NCBI GenBank assembly: GCA_024195265.1
Contig: JAJLRJ010000006.1
Span: forward strand, 4,326,407 to 4,390,406
Direction: 5' to 3'
Length of the DNA stretch: 64,000 nucleotides
DNA from: Dendrophyllia cribrosa
Lineage: Eukaryota; Cnidaria; Anthozoa; Scleractinia; Dendrophylliidae
The notes beneath the pieces are model-generated. The model was not told the DNA's origin and did not search any database. It saw nothing but the letters and a program-made list of their open reading frames with translations. The translations under genes and the position numbers were made by a program. Positions 34,171-45,547 of the stretch are shown piece after piece (position 1 is the first letter of the stretch; each line of letters begins with the position of its first letter).

Positions 34171-34362
34171 AGGAGTGAACTTACCAATAGAGGGTTTGAG
34201 TATCGGCTGGTAGACTTGCCACACCATGTCCAGGTCCTGTCCACAGTCCACGTACAAAGCACCGGCCACGGCTTCGAACAAATCACCCAACACCTTTGGT
34301 ACCTCGACTTCTGTAGACTCCTCACTATCATCACTCCTCAGAACAAACACACTGGAATAAAT

Positions 34363-35533
34363 CTGCATACAAAGAAACAAACAGTGTATTTCTCAAACTC
34401 ATTCCAGCTGATTCCACTGTAGTTAAGAGGAACCTGGTTATCCGGCCATCACAATGCCACCATCTGGCTGGTCTCATGTACTGTAAATCATCTACTAATT
34501 CCCTGCTGTCAAAAAAGCCTCCCCTCTCCTACTGCCTCGTACCCAGGCGCTTATTGGGATTTTCGGCGGGAGGACCGCGAGGCCCGCGGGAAATCTGGAC
34601 AGGGGGCGCAAAGGACCAATGGAATTGAGTACAAAGGCAGATCATGTTGCCATATAGATTTGACTTTATTCTGCCTCAGCAGGCATATCCTCTGAGCTTC
34701 GCGCATGAGTAAAATGGAGAGCTTTAAGCAACGAAATCTTGCTTCGAGGAACTTCATACGTCTTTTATCAATGCGGGGCGATATTTCTTCTTCGGAAGTC
34801 AAAACCGAAGGAGTTTTAAAGAATTTTCAAGCAGCCGGGGGACTTCACCGTAAAATAAATTACATTTTTCGATGGGAATTTATGTTGATATCAATTTGTG
34901 ATTGACTTTTTCTTTGTGTTCTTGTAAGTTTTGGAGATATATCTTATTGACCAAGCGCTCGGTCCGTACTGGGAGAATATCGGCCCGAGGTCTTGACAGT
35001 ACGGACCGAGCGCAGCGAGCTCCGTACAGAAAAGACCGAGGGTCGATATTCTCCCAGTACGGTCCCGAGCAAGCTTGGTTAATAAGAGATTTATTCCACG
35101 AATCCTTTTATCCAATTAAGTTGTATATTTAATGGCAATTGGCGATATAACATGGAAATTAAGAAAGCAAAATGTCTTTATTTTAGGGGCAATCTGTCCC
35201 TTAAAGTTGCCGATTCTGTTCCATGTCAAGACAATAATAAAAACATTTGAACATGTTGAAAGTAGAATTTAGTAATGATATAATATGCAATCACGCCCTC
35301 TCCCGTACGCGTTTTGCTTTTAAACATGAACTAATGAATATTTGAATAAAATTCTTCAAAAGAAGATTTTGTTGTCCATTTTTATGTTTGTTCATTCATT
35401 ACATAGGTTGAAAAGCGATTTCATGTAAACAAAACAAGACTTGAATTCAGTTATAGTTCTAACTTCACACGCGTCGCCTTACGCAAAGATGTCAAATGTA
35501 TTCAATATCTCAGATAAGTTCTGTTACAATTAG
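34363..35533. other. Spacer upstream of the Dicer fragment, copy A
   Basis: Apart from the CTCGGTCCGTACTG palindrome I see no exon or gene; expected Dicer upstream exons are absent. Confidence 0.5.
34943..35086. repeat. Palindromic element (copy A)
   Basis: CTTATTGACCAAGCGCTCGG and GTACTGGGAGAATATCGG at the left are inverted at 35033-35086. Equivalent to 49120-49263 in copy B. Confidence 0.7.
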
Positions 35534-35895
35534 AAGCGTGCATCCGAATCTCATTCGCTACATTTTATATTTTTCAATTTAGTTTTTCAGCAAGCAACAA
35601 AGTCAACGTGTCATATCCCATCAATACGTTCAATGGAACCACCAGCTGGCTACCAATTAAATGATAAGTAATGTATAAAACTATCGAGTGCATAAAACGT
35701 TTAGCCCAAAAAGACCCAAAAACACAAAAACGAAGGGTTTTAAAACGGCACGCTAATTTGTATTTATAAACACTCGAATGTGACTAATGGTTAAGTACAT
35801 AATGGGTGTACTTAATGGCCAGTTAATGGAACTTTCTATTCAGGTGATAAAACAGGAAGAGACATGAAATGACACCCGGATTATTTGAAAAGCGC
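35534..35895 (+). promoter_or_regulatory. Orphan GPCR 5' flank at the end of copy A
   Basis: GTGCATAAAACG, ACGAAGGGTTTTAAAACGGC, ATGGCCAGTTAATGG, TTCAGGTGATAAAA and ATGAAATGACACCC occur in the same order upstream of all four GPCR genes (for example 53375-53577). Here they are cut off by the A/B junction, so no receptor gene follows; the + strand downstream is copy B of the KPTN region. Confidence 0.7.
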
Positions 35896-37867
35896 CTCGA
35901 AATTACCGAACATTGCATAGTGAATCGGAATCTTACGGCATCGTCCCAAGTTGTGTAAATGGAAGCATGTAACTGTTATCGTAGCTTTTTTGAATTATTA
36001 GTCTATCGGTTTGAACGATTTTTTCGTGGTTTTGTGCTACCGGTGGAGAAGGTTTTGACATCCAAAGTCAATGGTCTTATGGACGGCCGAAGTCGCGAGG
36101 AAATGAAAAGAAAACTATTCTTTGGAAATCGACTTTCCACCTTTGGAATGCAAGCAAAAGTAAGGTTGGAATCGTACGGCTAACCCATAGCCAGTTCGCC
36201 GAAATGTCGTTGTTTAATAATGTACAAACGTAATCACTTGCATCCAGCCGTGAGAATTATTAAATACAAACATGCCGGAGATTCAAATATTTCACAAACT
36301 GAGTTATTGCTGGATAATAACGCCATACGTCTAACAACGAAAGTACAGCCTAGCTCTGAGGCACGCAACTTAAACGCAGAATAAACTCTGAGGAGTTGAA
36401 AACAATTGTAATATTTCATTATTCTATGGTTCTTATACTCTTTCAGCGGCGTGATGAAGAAACACTATCTCGGAAGCGATGCTAACCGCAGACTTGCGCT
36501 CCCACGAAATCACAGACTGAGAAATTAACTCAGTGATCCTAGCATTCAGCAACTACTACTGATCTTGCAAACTATACCCCAAAGAAATAATATTGTTATG
36601 ACCAGGACTAGCAAGCGAACGACGGCATAACTTAATATTCTGAACGGCTCTGGAAAGCGTAAATATCTCCTGTCAGTATCAGAGACTTTTTCCTAAGATC
36701 AAAGAATCGGCAACATTGAAAAAACAGTCCTGTTGTATCTTAATTTTGATCTGTAAAAAGAAAACAATCTCTCAGGCACGTACTTGGAAAAACCACATTC
36801 TAAACCCGGGCTGAAAAGCTATTTTTTTGCGACAAGCAGGATTTGTGTTAGGCCTGTCACCTTTTATAACGATATTTTTAAATATCTCGCCTCTAACCTT
36901 TCGCGGCGATTTCCTTACGTTTGGTCACGCGCCACGTGTAATATAATACCGAAACTCCCGCATGTAGACAAAAACAAAGGTGTGGCTGACTAGGGTCCTT
37001 TAACTGATTGCATAATCCAATTAAAAATATAGTTACGTACGTGAAAATTTGGCACTTTTTTGTAGGTTTTTATTGTTCTGAACATTACGATTACAGCTGG
37101 ATGTTATTAAACGGAGGTCTGAGGTCCATGGAAACTTCTGAATTCTTTGGAACATCTTCGGACATCTTTGGAATAGATTGAGTTGTCTTAGTAAATCCTG
37201 GCACTCCCACGAAAAAATTCTTACATCTATCACTTGGAAAAAGTTGGCAGGTATATTTGTGACATTATCACTTTTTGCGACAAAAGATGTTTTTTGATGA
37301 CCAACTTATGCAGGATTAAGAAAATCTTCCAAAGTGTGCTTAAATGAGAGCGATACCGTGAATTTTAAAAGGTAAATACAGATTGATTGAAATATTTTGA
37401 TTTTTTAATCAATTAAAATTGTGACCCTCCATATGACTTTGATGCTAAAGGTGATGGCATGCTCACAACACGCTTCCACTTTAAAACAAAGGAAATCAGT
37501 TTTAGCTCGCTTAAAGTGTGTCCAAGAGCACACTTCATCAGCAAAATCTTTTGTTTTGTAGAACACACTAAAAACAATAAAGCGTGACCTGTCGAACAAT
37601 GTAGCCTGAGCAGTTGAACAAAGAAGCGTGTTAACCTTCGAAAACAAAAGCTACCATGCGAGGTGACACAACATACTTAGCGTGCAAAATGACACAACAC
37701 TCTAAGCGTGCGAAATGACACAACAAACGTTAAACGGTTAAATAAAATCGATAAACGGAAAGCTTAAACTCGTGAGCTTACGTGTAAACAGTTGAACATA
37801 AACCGTTCGGAATCTTTTGAAAACGAGTATTGATCAAGTTAAATAAAAAGTATTCACACAATCTTAC

Positions 37868-40829
37868 TCTGCATGTGTCAACTGAAATGGGACAAAATCC
37901 AACTCCAGGTGCTGACAACCTTCTGTAAGTAACAAAAGAGGACAACATTTTTTATATTAACTTTATTTGCATAAAAATACAGATGGTAAAAAAAAAAGAT
38001 GCAAAAAAGGGTGCCAACTGGTGGTACAGTAGCATTAAGCTGCTGAATTTGCCTTGATTTTCATTAAAATGCTTAGGAAATATGCACAGATGGCTATTAA
38101 AATTTAATGTGACTAAATAATAACACAAAAAAAAGCAAGTGACACACTCAAACACCAACCCCACAGTCTGGCCAGTAGTTTATGCATGCAGACAGCCATA
38201 TCACCCTGGCAGTGGCAGCCATGGATAGCTGTTTCATTCTAGTTAGGACTCATCAGCGTGGCATAGCCAGCAGGGTCTCACATAAGATTATCGACCCCGC
38301 CACTTTACTGCCAAGGGGGATGCAAAGCATCCCTTTAAGTGCCAGCTCCACACAACACATGTGGTAGCTGTTGGCTGGGGACAGCAAGGCCGTCCTCCCA
38401 TGGCATGCGTATGCGGAGGTGGATCAGCATTTTTGTCAATTGTGCCAGTAAATTTTAATGCATTTTCATGCACAGGGGACACCCAATGAGGTCGAATGTT
38501 CAGGAAAACACTTGGAATGGCATTTTACTGTTTTTCCATATAAATTTATTGTCTTAAAGAGGCTCGACTCACTGAGTCATTTTTGCTGTAGTGTGTAAAT
38601 TGTTTTGAAGTCAAAATTTCGCGGGGAAGACATGCTTCGATTGCTGTCATACTTCACCAAGTTTATGATGTGACCAAAGTTTTATGTTTCACTGGCTTCC
38701 ATGTGACAACGGTTACTATAGCAATGCCAGCTTATTGCCCTTTGTTTTAAACAATGTCATTGTTCTTAAAATCCAGTCAGACACTACAGAATGAAACTTT
38801 CAAATTTTGTAGTACAGTGTACTCATGTATCACTAGCTGCAGATGAAGTTTCAAGAAAATTTGTAAGACAGTTTTCAAGTACATAAATCAAAAACCAATT
38901 TTTTGGGCGCATGATAGGTAAAACAGTTATAAAGCAAATAATTTGCATAAAGCAAAATAATGTCCAAAATGCCCTGGCTTATACATGTATATATTATTTT
39001 AAAACAGCGAACCATTTAAAATAATGATTGTCCTTTACTTTGCAATCATTATTTTGATGGCTGGCTGTATTAAAATATAAAAAATTTATGGTTACAACCG
39101 TTGTCGCTTGGATACCAGTGAAACATAAAACTTTAACCATATTTCATAAACTTGGTGAAGAATGAAAGCAATCGAAGTCTGTCTTCCCTGCGAAATTTTA
39201 ATTTCAAAACATCCACCCCATGGCAAAAAAACTGAGTCAAGCTATAAAGTACATGTACTACAGTTTGATCAATATAGCAGAATATTTCAGGGGAAAAAAT
39301 TTTGAGGAAATGATCCCCCAAATTGACGAGCTGCTTTATCTGTTCCCAAAACAAAACAACAGACGTAAATTTTCCAATTTTATGAAAGTTTTCAAGAGCC
39401 TATTTACCTGCTATGCTGTCAAGAGAGAATTCTGCTTTGAACTCCAATGCTGAATAAATATTGAGAAACTGTTTCTGGTGGCTCCTGGAATTCTATGGTT
39501 ATATAAAATGGAGAGTTCATTCATTAATACATAATAATTATAAGATTATGGTTTAAGCCTTCTTGTAGTAATTTTTAAAATGTCTTTCATGAGTACAATG
39601 TACCTTTAATAGAATCAAGGATATTCCCACTACAAGTCCTTTGCTTGGTTCTGGTCTGTTGAAGGCATCGATGGAAACAATTTCTGCTGATTCTAAGAAT
39701 ACACCAATAAAAAAGTAAAAACATGCACTTTCAAAATGAGCCAAGATGGAAACAAAAGAGTACCAAATTTCAGTTTTCATAAGGGTGGGGGCTTTAAACC
39801 AAAAAGTTTATGAACAACATATTTTAAAAACTTGACACTTCCAGTTCAAATTCCCCACTCCACCCAAGCAAAGTACAAATTCCCCTTCCACTGGGCACAG
39901 AAAGAATGGAATGGTCAAATGCCCAGGATATGCCCGGGACGGGGGGATGTTAAAGTTTCAAATTGATCGACACATAAGCAATGTGGAAATGAAGAAGATT
40001 GCATGTGCTGACATTATGTCACTATTTATTAATCATCATGAATGCCTACAGGTCTGCAAGTGTGTTGCCTGCAGGTCTGCCATTAAGTCTGCTGCCTGTA
40101 TTTGTTGCCACACACCACTATTTTATGGAACATCACAACACAGGCACCCTGGTTTGTCAGCACCTCTGATGATTACAACTGAGGGTTCCCAAAACATTGT
40201 AAGCTTCTTTGAAAATATAATCTGACAGTCCTTTCCCAAAAAATGCCCTCCATGATGACCTCAATGTACGTGTAGCAAAGACGATTTCAAAGATCTTTGA
40301 TGTAACCTACATGGAATGCATACCGTCCTGGGCTTACTGTTACATGCATGTTTATACAAAATTTTTATAATTCAATTAAGGCTTGTATTAATGACCATAA
40401 CATAAGTATAAGCATGCTTGATGGGACGTCGAGGTTAGTGACCTTGTGACTAAACTAAAAATTCTGTATTCATAGTTTGGTTTCACATGTACATGGAAAT
40501 CAAAGCAAATCAAAGCAAATTATGCATCCAGAAGTTATAAGTATTACACATAAATATAAAGTATTAAGAATAAAATTAAGGCTTTGAATCAAGAGAATAT
40601 TTCACAGTAACAAACCTGCAGGGATATAGGTGAAAGGCACTTCCCTCGAAGACGGAACGAGTGAATTCGGTGGATACTCCAAACATACCACTCTACCACT
40701 AAGAGATGCTAAGAAAACTTTGTTTCCTTCTTCATTGCTCTCTATCTTCGTTAGACCATAAATGTTCGTTTGCGACGGAATGGGAGAAAAATGAATTTCT
40801 TCAAAACTCAACTTCTCTCCGTCCGCCAT
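37868..40829 (-). pseudogene. KPTN: Orphan KPTN exons 1-4, copy B
   Basis: Exons 40829-40616, 39692-39604, 39492-39408 and 37922-37868 equal KPTN exons 1-4 with intact ATG, splice sites and phases. Exon 1 has one extra codon before its donor (three bases inserted; YIPA instead of YIP). The remaining eight KPTN exons are not downstream; instead transcription would cross the A/B junction into copy A's GPCR flank and Dicer exons. Promoter sequence appears duplicated too, so it may be transcribed. A truncated kaptin of about 147 residues or a fusion transcript are possible outcomes. Confidence 0.85.
38567..39257. repeat. Inverted-repeat element in KPTN intron 3 (copy B)
   Basis: Counterpart of 24280-24970, with a few substitutions. 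Confidence 0.6.
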
Positions 40830-42638
40830 GTTTGTTTTGTCGACACTCTCCCCAGACTCTTATCTGCCAAGTAGTTCCCAAGTTTCTCCGTGAAGCCGAT
40901 TGTGCAAGGTATTTGTTTTTTAGCTGGCCGCACGATCTGAAGACGAGCTTTTCAAGCTAATAGATTCAAGAAATCCACGAGTTGAAGACGTCTGCCAGAG
41001 TTTATAAGAATGAAAACAGTAACTTTATGACGTTACAGGACGAAGACAAGCTTTGCACGAAAACGAGAGTACGCCCCGTGCACATCTAAGGAGGGATGCT
41101 TGTGCCAAACGTCACTCAAAATGTTGATCAAATAATTCAACAACGGGGCTAGTATAACGGAAATATAAGTATTATATAATCAGGATTAATTATTATATAA
41201 TTATATTATTTCATCAGGATCTTCAAACACTTTTTAACCGATGCGATTTTGAAGTGTTTGTATACCTGATGAAACACTCTTTCGAGTGTATGATATGGCT
41301 TCTTAAACTAATCATTAAATACAGTGAAAACGAAGTCGAACGAAAAAATAATATCGCCAAAGTCTAGGCTAACAGAGTACTAAAGTGTGACGTCACAAAA
41401 AATTAAATGCCAATGTGGAAGAGCGTAATGGACCAATTTGCAAGGCAAAATTAGAAAAAAAAGGGTTTGTATGGAGTCATCGGAGCATAAAGGGGCCAAT
41501 ATCTCGCCCCCAGTTCAAATTACACTGGGATGCTGATTTTTGGCAAGCGGGCGTTTTTCGTCATGCCCTTTCTAAAATATCTAATCAAATCCCATAATTT
41601 CTCAAATTTAGTTTTTGTGATGTCATCACTTTAGTACTGTATTAGGACAGGGTTTCCAAACCACCGTCACGGTTATGATTTTGTTCAACTTGATGAATTA
41701 TTGATAAGTTTGAGAAGGCAGATAAGATGGACAGCAACATTTCGACAAATAGAACTGGTCTTCCTCAGTGCATGTAAGAGTCCAATAGATTCCAACAAGC
41801 GTACATTAGGTTTATTTTGGCTTCCGAACCCTGGCCTTTTACACTTTTGTCTTGAAGTCCTGGTGCCCCACTTCTTTAGGCCTGAAGAACCTGGGCCCTA
41901 AACGTTTTGTTAATCGGACAGTTCCTGTCTGTTTGCACAATAACATCACAAAGGCTTTTTTTCGTGGAGCAAGAGATAGCCAAAGGTCGATGAGCGGCAT
42001 AAAAGACATTTACATTATAACAGGCATGCATGCTGCGTGACATGCAAAAGCACCAGAATTAAAGCCTCTGTCAATCATATTCTTCATGCCATTCTTGATC
42101 TTTTACGAACCATCACTGCATTATTCATATATTACTTATTGATCATTCCGCTTCCGCATTTCGGAAATAACTTCGGAACATAACATCCCCTTCCCGCCCT
42201 TATCTTCTTCAACTTGAACGTGGATGTGAACAAAATATTTTTCAAAAGTCATACAAACAGCCTTGCTCTTCCACATTGGCACGAAAATTGTTCCATATTT
42301 TATTGCATTTATCACACGAATTACAATAGGCACTTATCAACAGTTGAAGGCCCTCGGGTTCCACATAATTACGTCACGATTTGGACCGACTCTATTACAA
42401 ACAAAGTAGCCTTATTAAGAATAGAACAAGATAATACAAGTTTAAAAAAGCACTAAAGAGTGTTTGATGAAATAATCAGGCTAGATTTTATAAGTGTAAC
42501 AATTCAGTTTAAATTCTACCGACATTTTCGAGACATGATTTGTATCATGATACAAATTCTTACACTGATGATCTACCATGCTCGCCGGTTAATACATCGT
42601 GTTGTAGATCTATTCAGTTTATTACTAAGCTTCAAACG
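40830..42638. other. Spacer between KPTN copy and 238-residue gene, copy B
   Basis: Counterpart of 26541-28336. The AT-rich stretch at about 41180-41215 is rearranged relative to copy A; otherwise it is nearly identical. Confidence 0.5.
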
Positions 42639-43355
42639 CTAGATGTTTTGAAAGTCAGTGACACATGTCACTTGTCCATTGGCGTCTGTTTCGTCTATGG
42701 CCCATGTTGGTGGAGTATATTTCTTATTTTTGAACTTCTTATCTTTAAACAGGTCAATGCCCTTAGCTTCCTTTATAATCTCACGCTTGACTTCGTCGAT
42801 GAAATCTTGGGTTGTCAAAACCCATTCTGTGGAGCACGCTAAACCCATCTTCTTCGCCAGCTCCTTCTTTATAGGCCATCCCATCGCTTCCCTTATCCTT
42901 TTTTCAGTTCGGTAATACGGTGTGGTGTCTACTGCTCCAATTGCCAATTTAAATACCACCCTTGGTTTTGCGTCTCGGTCGGCGCCCATCTTAATGGCGT
43001 ACTTCTTTTTGATCTGATCCATTGCCTGTTTCGTTCTGTCATTAGCCTCTCCTTGTGTATTGCAATGAGTGAAGCCGACTTTACACAACTTCCACTGAAC
43101 TTTACAGGTCTTAGCGGGGAACTTAACACCGTTGAGTTCAATGCAGTATATTACGGGTCTGTTATCGAATGATTCTCGGCGAATGTAATCTGTCTTACCC
43201 GCGTCATTGAGATATTTGATTAAATCGTTCCCCTTGCTATTAATCCAAAACCATTCACGAAATGCTTCCCAGTTAATTAATGTTCCATCCGAGGGTGGAG
43301 GGATTATTTTCAGACTTTCCTCACAAGTATGTCCAGTAGCGCCGTCGCCGGACAT
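42639..43355 (-). CDS. Uncharacterised 238-residue protein, GIY-YIG/T5orf172-like (copy B)
   Basis: The predicted protein is identical to that of 28337-29053 over all 238 residues and intronless, with the same upstream sequence for about 800 bp. The whole gene lies inside the duplicated segment, so both copies can be functional, unlike the flanking KPTN and Dicer parts. Upstream of about 44168 copy B lacks the 0.92-kb segment found in copy A, so the two could differ in distal regulation. Confidence 0.6.
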   Translation of the reverse strand: MSGDGATGHTCEESLKIIPPPSDGTLINWEAFREWFWINSKGNDLIKYLNDAGKTDYIRRESFDNRPVIYCIELNGVKFPAKTCKVQWKLCKVGFTHCNTQGEANDRTKQAMDQIKKKYAIKMGADRDAKPRVVFKLAIGAVDTTPYYRTEKRIREAMGWPIKKELAKKMGLACSTEWVLTTQDFIDEVKREIIKEAKGIDLFKDKKFKNKKYTPPTWAIDETDANGQVTCVTDFQNI

Positions 43356-43544
43356 CTTGAGCCACTAAAGTGCAACTTAGAATAAATTACCTTACTATGA
43401 AATAAAATACGGACATGAAAAGATGTTTGTGTATAAAAGTATGCACCAATAGGCTACCCTTGCATCACAGGGAACCCAGGCTCACAACAGGAATCCTCAC
43501 AACAAAAATATAAGGATTTGTGGGAAATTTTATCGCGAGTTTAA

Positions 43545-43711
43545 AGGCCCACCTTCACCCAAAATACCTTGCGCGCCGTGATCGCTTTCTGTTCGTGTAA
43601 CACGAAATTCACGCTTGAATGCGTGCAACCAATCAGATCAAGCGTATGAACAATGGAGCATTTCAAAATAAAAACAAACGATCGCAACGTCTTTTGGGTG
43701 AAGGTGGGCCT
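43545..43711. mobile_element. piggyBac-like MITE with TTAA target duplication (copy B)
   Basis: Counterpart of 29242-29408, with TTAA at 43541-43544 and 43712-43715 and the same length of 167 bp. Confidence 0.75.
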
Positions 43712-45079
43712 TTAATATAATGTCATAATTATGTATAAACAGCCATTTAAGTGTTCATATACCTCATTAAATATGTCTCTCTGTGGTTTCTTAGGGGCTT
43801 TTACGGCTTCTAAACGAGATTTTAGCGAGTTTTAGTTTTCTAGATTGACTTCACCTAAAATATTTATTAAACTAGTAGTAATCATAGATTATAATGCGTC
43901 TCCATATCCCGTGGCACATCGTCTTGACCTAGTACCTCAGTTTCATGAATTAATTTAGCCACTGTTTAAAAGGGCTATGTCGCGAGATATGTCACGCAGG
44001 CAAAAACGTGGGGCCGACATCAAACAAATCATTCACGCTATCGCCGTGGGATCGGGAAAAATCCTGCCGTGCTGTGTACTCCGAAAGGTCTCAGATTTTT
44101 CCGACGTATAAATAGTATATTTGTCTTGATTTCATTTCGGTTATTTCTCCGATTCTGAAATCATACTCCTCGAAAAGCAACAAAAATTACCTTCAATCGA
44201 TCCACAACTTCGCTCGAGTAAAAAGCGAGGTCGTTCCTTTCTATGCATCTCTCAAAAACCGCATTCATTGCCTCATAAAGACGATAAATACAACCAGAAC
44301 ATTCAAGTGACGGGCGGCCGTTGGTCTTTCTTAGCAGCCAGGCCGTTCGGTTCAAAATCCTCTCGTCTCGTCTAGTCTCGTCACTTCAAGCTCTGAACAT
44401 TATCTTCACTCGTGGTTGGAGTACAATAAAATCTTGTAAATCTTTTTTGGTGTTCACGTGCTACATTTAACTGTCCCATTAATGAAGGTTCACATGTCAT
44501 TTGGGACGCTCGAACATGTCCTTTTAATCGGAGTGATAAATTCAAGCGTTTTTCCGGCACTAAGAGAGGTGCCCCTTTAATGGAGGCGTGTCCCAAAGTA
44601 GAAATTCCACTGTACTTACTTTTATGAGGTGAAATGCTAGTAATTTATCCTCACTGCATATCTAATGTCTCGTCACGGCAAATTAAATTATGAGAGGAAT
44701 CCGCGACTGCCGAGGCAAAAGATATGCAGCGAGGCTGGGAAGGAGGGTGCGGCGAAAAGCGCTTCCTGCAGGCATTCCCGTCAAAAAAACGAGATTTCAC
44801 GCTGCGCTACTTGGTTTTATAGCACAATGTCGCAAAGGATCATGCACGACCCCGCTTGCTATGAAACATCCGGGATTAACGGAATGTGGCATGTTTCCGT
44901 GACACGCTAATTATATATGCAGTAAGAACAGCAAGTTATTGCAGCTGTGATATTTATTAAAACGACGAGTGCATTATTCGTCGTTGGTTAAGGTTCACAA
45001 ACCTTTAAAATATATAAAATATGCATACAAATATAAAATTTGAAACGTATACACATAAGAAGAAATTAATTTAAAAACT

Positions 45080-45145
45080 ACATTATATATATATATTAAA
45101 AAAATTATATATATATATTATATAAATTATATATATATATATAAA
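45080..45145. repeat. (AT)n tract, expanded in copy B
   Basis: Longer than the equivalent tract at about 31693-31736 in copy A and interrupted by A-runs. Confidence 0.85.
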
Positions 45146-45547
45146 AAAATTGAAAAGTTTAAAACATATTTACATGCTAAAACAACCTTGGCTTTAACTC
45201 GATTTAAGTTAAATTCTTGTTGGTTGGTTCAGAGGTTGCTGCAAAGAAAAAAATCAAGATACGGCAATCCTCAAAATTTTGCCACGAAATTGTTTCATCC
45301 CAGATCCTGGTCATCATGGGATAATTCCATCCCCGCCTTCACCACCGGGATGAAATTTCGTCCCAGAACGAAAAATGTGACAAGGAAATGTGGTATTTTC
45401 CCGGTGAGAAAAGTAATTACAGGAAGAATTCATCTCCGTCCGCTTCAAGTAAACGAAGACGAAAATTTCGAATGAGTCCAACGGTCAGATGCAAAATTCA
45501 CGGAATGGAGTTAACTACGTGTTTTTGAGTTTCTTCTGCGTCTAACT

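Larger units (their letters stand above)
32138..34362 (-). pseudogene. DICER1: Orphan 3' exons of Dicer, copy A (RNase IIIb end and dsRBD)
   Basis: Three exons: 34362-34185, 32884-32809, 32279-32138 (stop TAG at 32138-32140), with phases 0, 1 and 2 joining cleanly. The first gives VFVLRSDD..VEVPKVLGDLFEAVAGALYVD, the second half of RNase IIIb; the D of LGD and E of FE are the metal-binding pair of that domain. The second gives SAIRKLLEMMPNAAKFS. The third gives the dsRBD FVGIGRNYRIAKSTAAQRAL. The order and residues match the animal Dicer C-terminus. Upstream of 34362 comes only 1.5 kb before the A/B junction and then the copy B KPTN region, so the helicase, PAZ and RNase IIIa exons are missing. 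It is therefore a fragment unless spliced to something new (see findings). Confidence 0.85.
21609..35895. repeat. Tandem duplication, copy A (about 14.29 kb)
   Basis: The sequence starting AAATTACCGAACATTGC at about 21609 starts again at about 35896, and the same order of features follows. Copy A contains KPTN exons 1-4 (used by the intact gene), the 238-residue gene, Dicer terminal exons and a GPCR 5' flank. Its start lies in KPTN intron 4. At all three junctions the bases TCG meet the breakpoint (left flank, A/B junction, right flank), which is a 3-bp microhomology. In the first 1.1 kb I compared by eye I saw one substitution between A and B. Confidence 0.93.

Noticed and set aside
33948..34334. 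Minus-strand frames running from the Dicer exon into the 88-bp array
   Set aside because: The real exon ends at a GTAAGT donor at 34185; read-through into the array is not coding.
32138..40829. Simple KPTN exon 4 to Dicer fusion protein
   Set aside because: Phase 2 meeting phase 0 gives a stop codon within about nine codons; only an exon 2 to Dicer join stays in frame.
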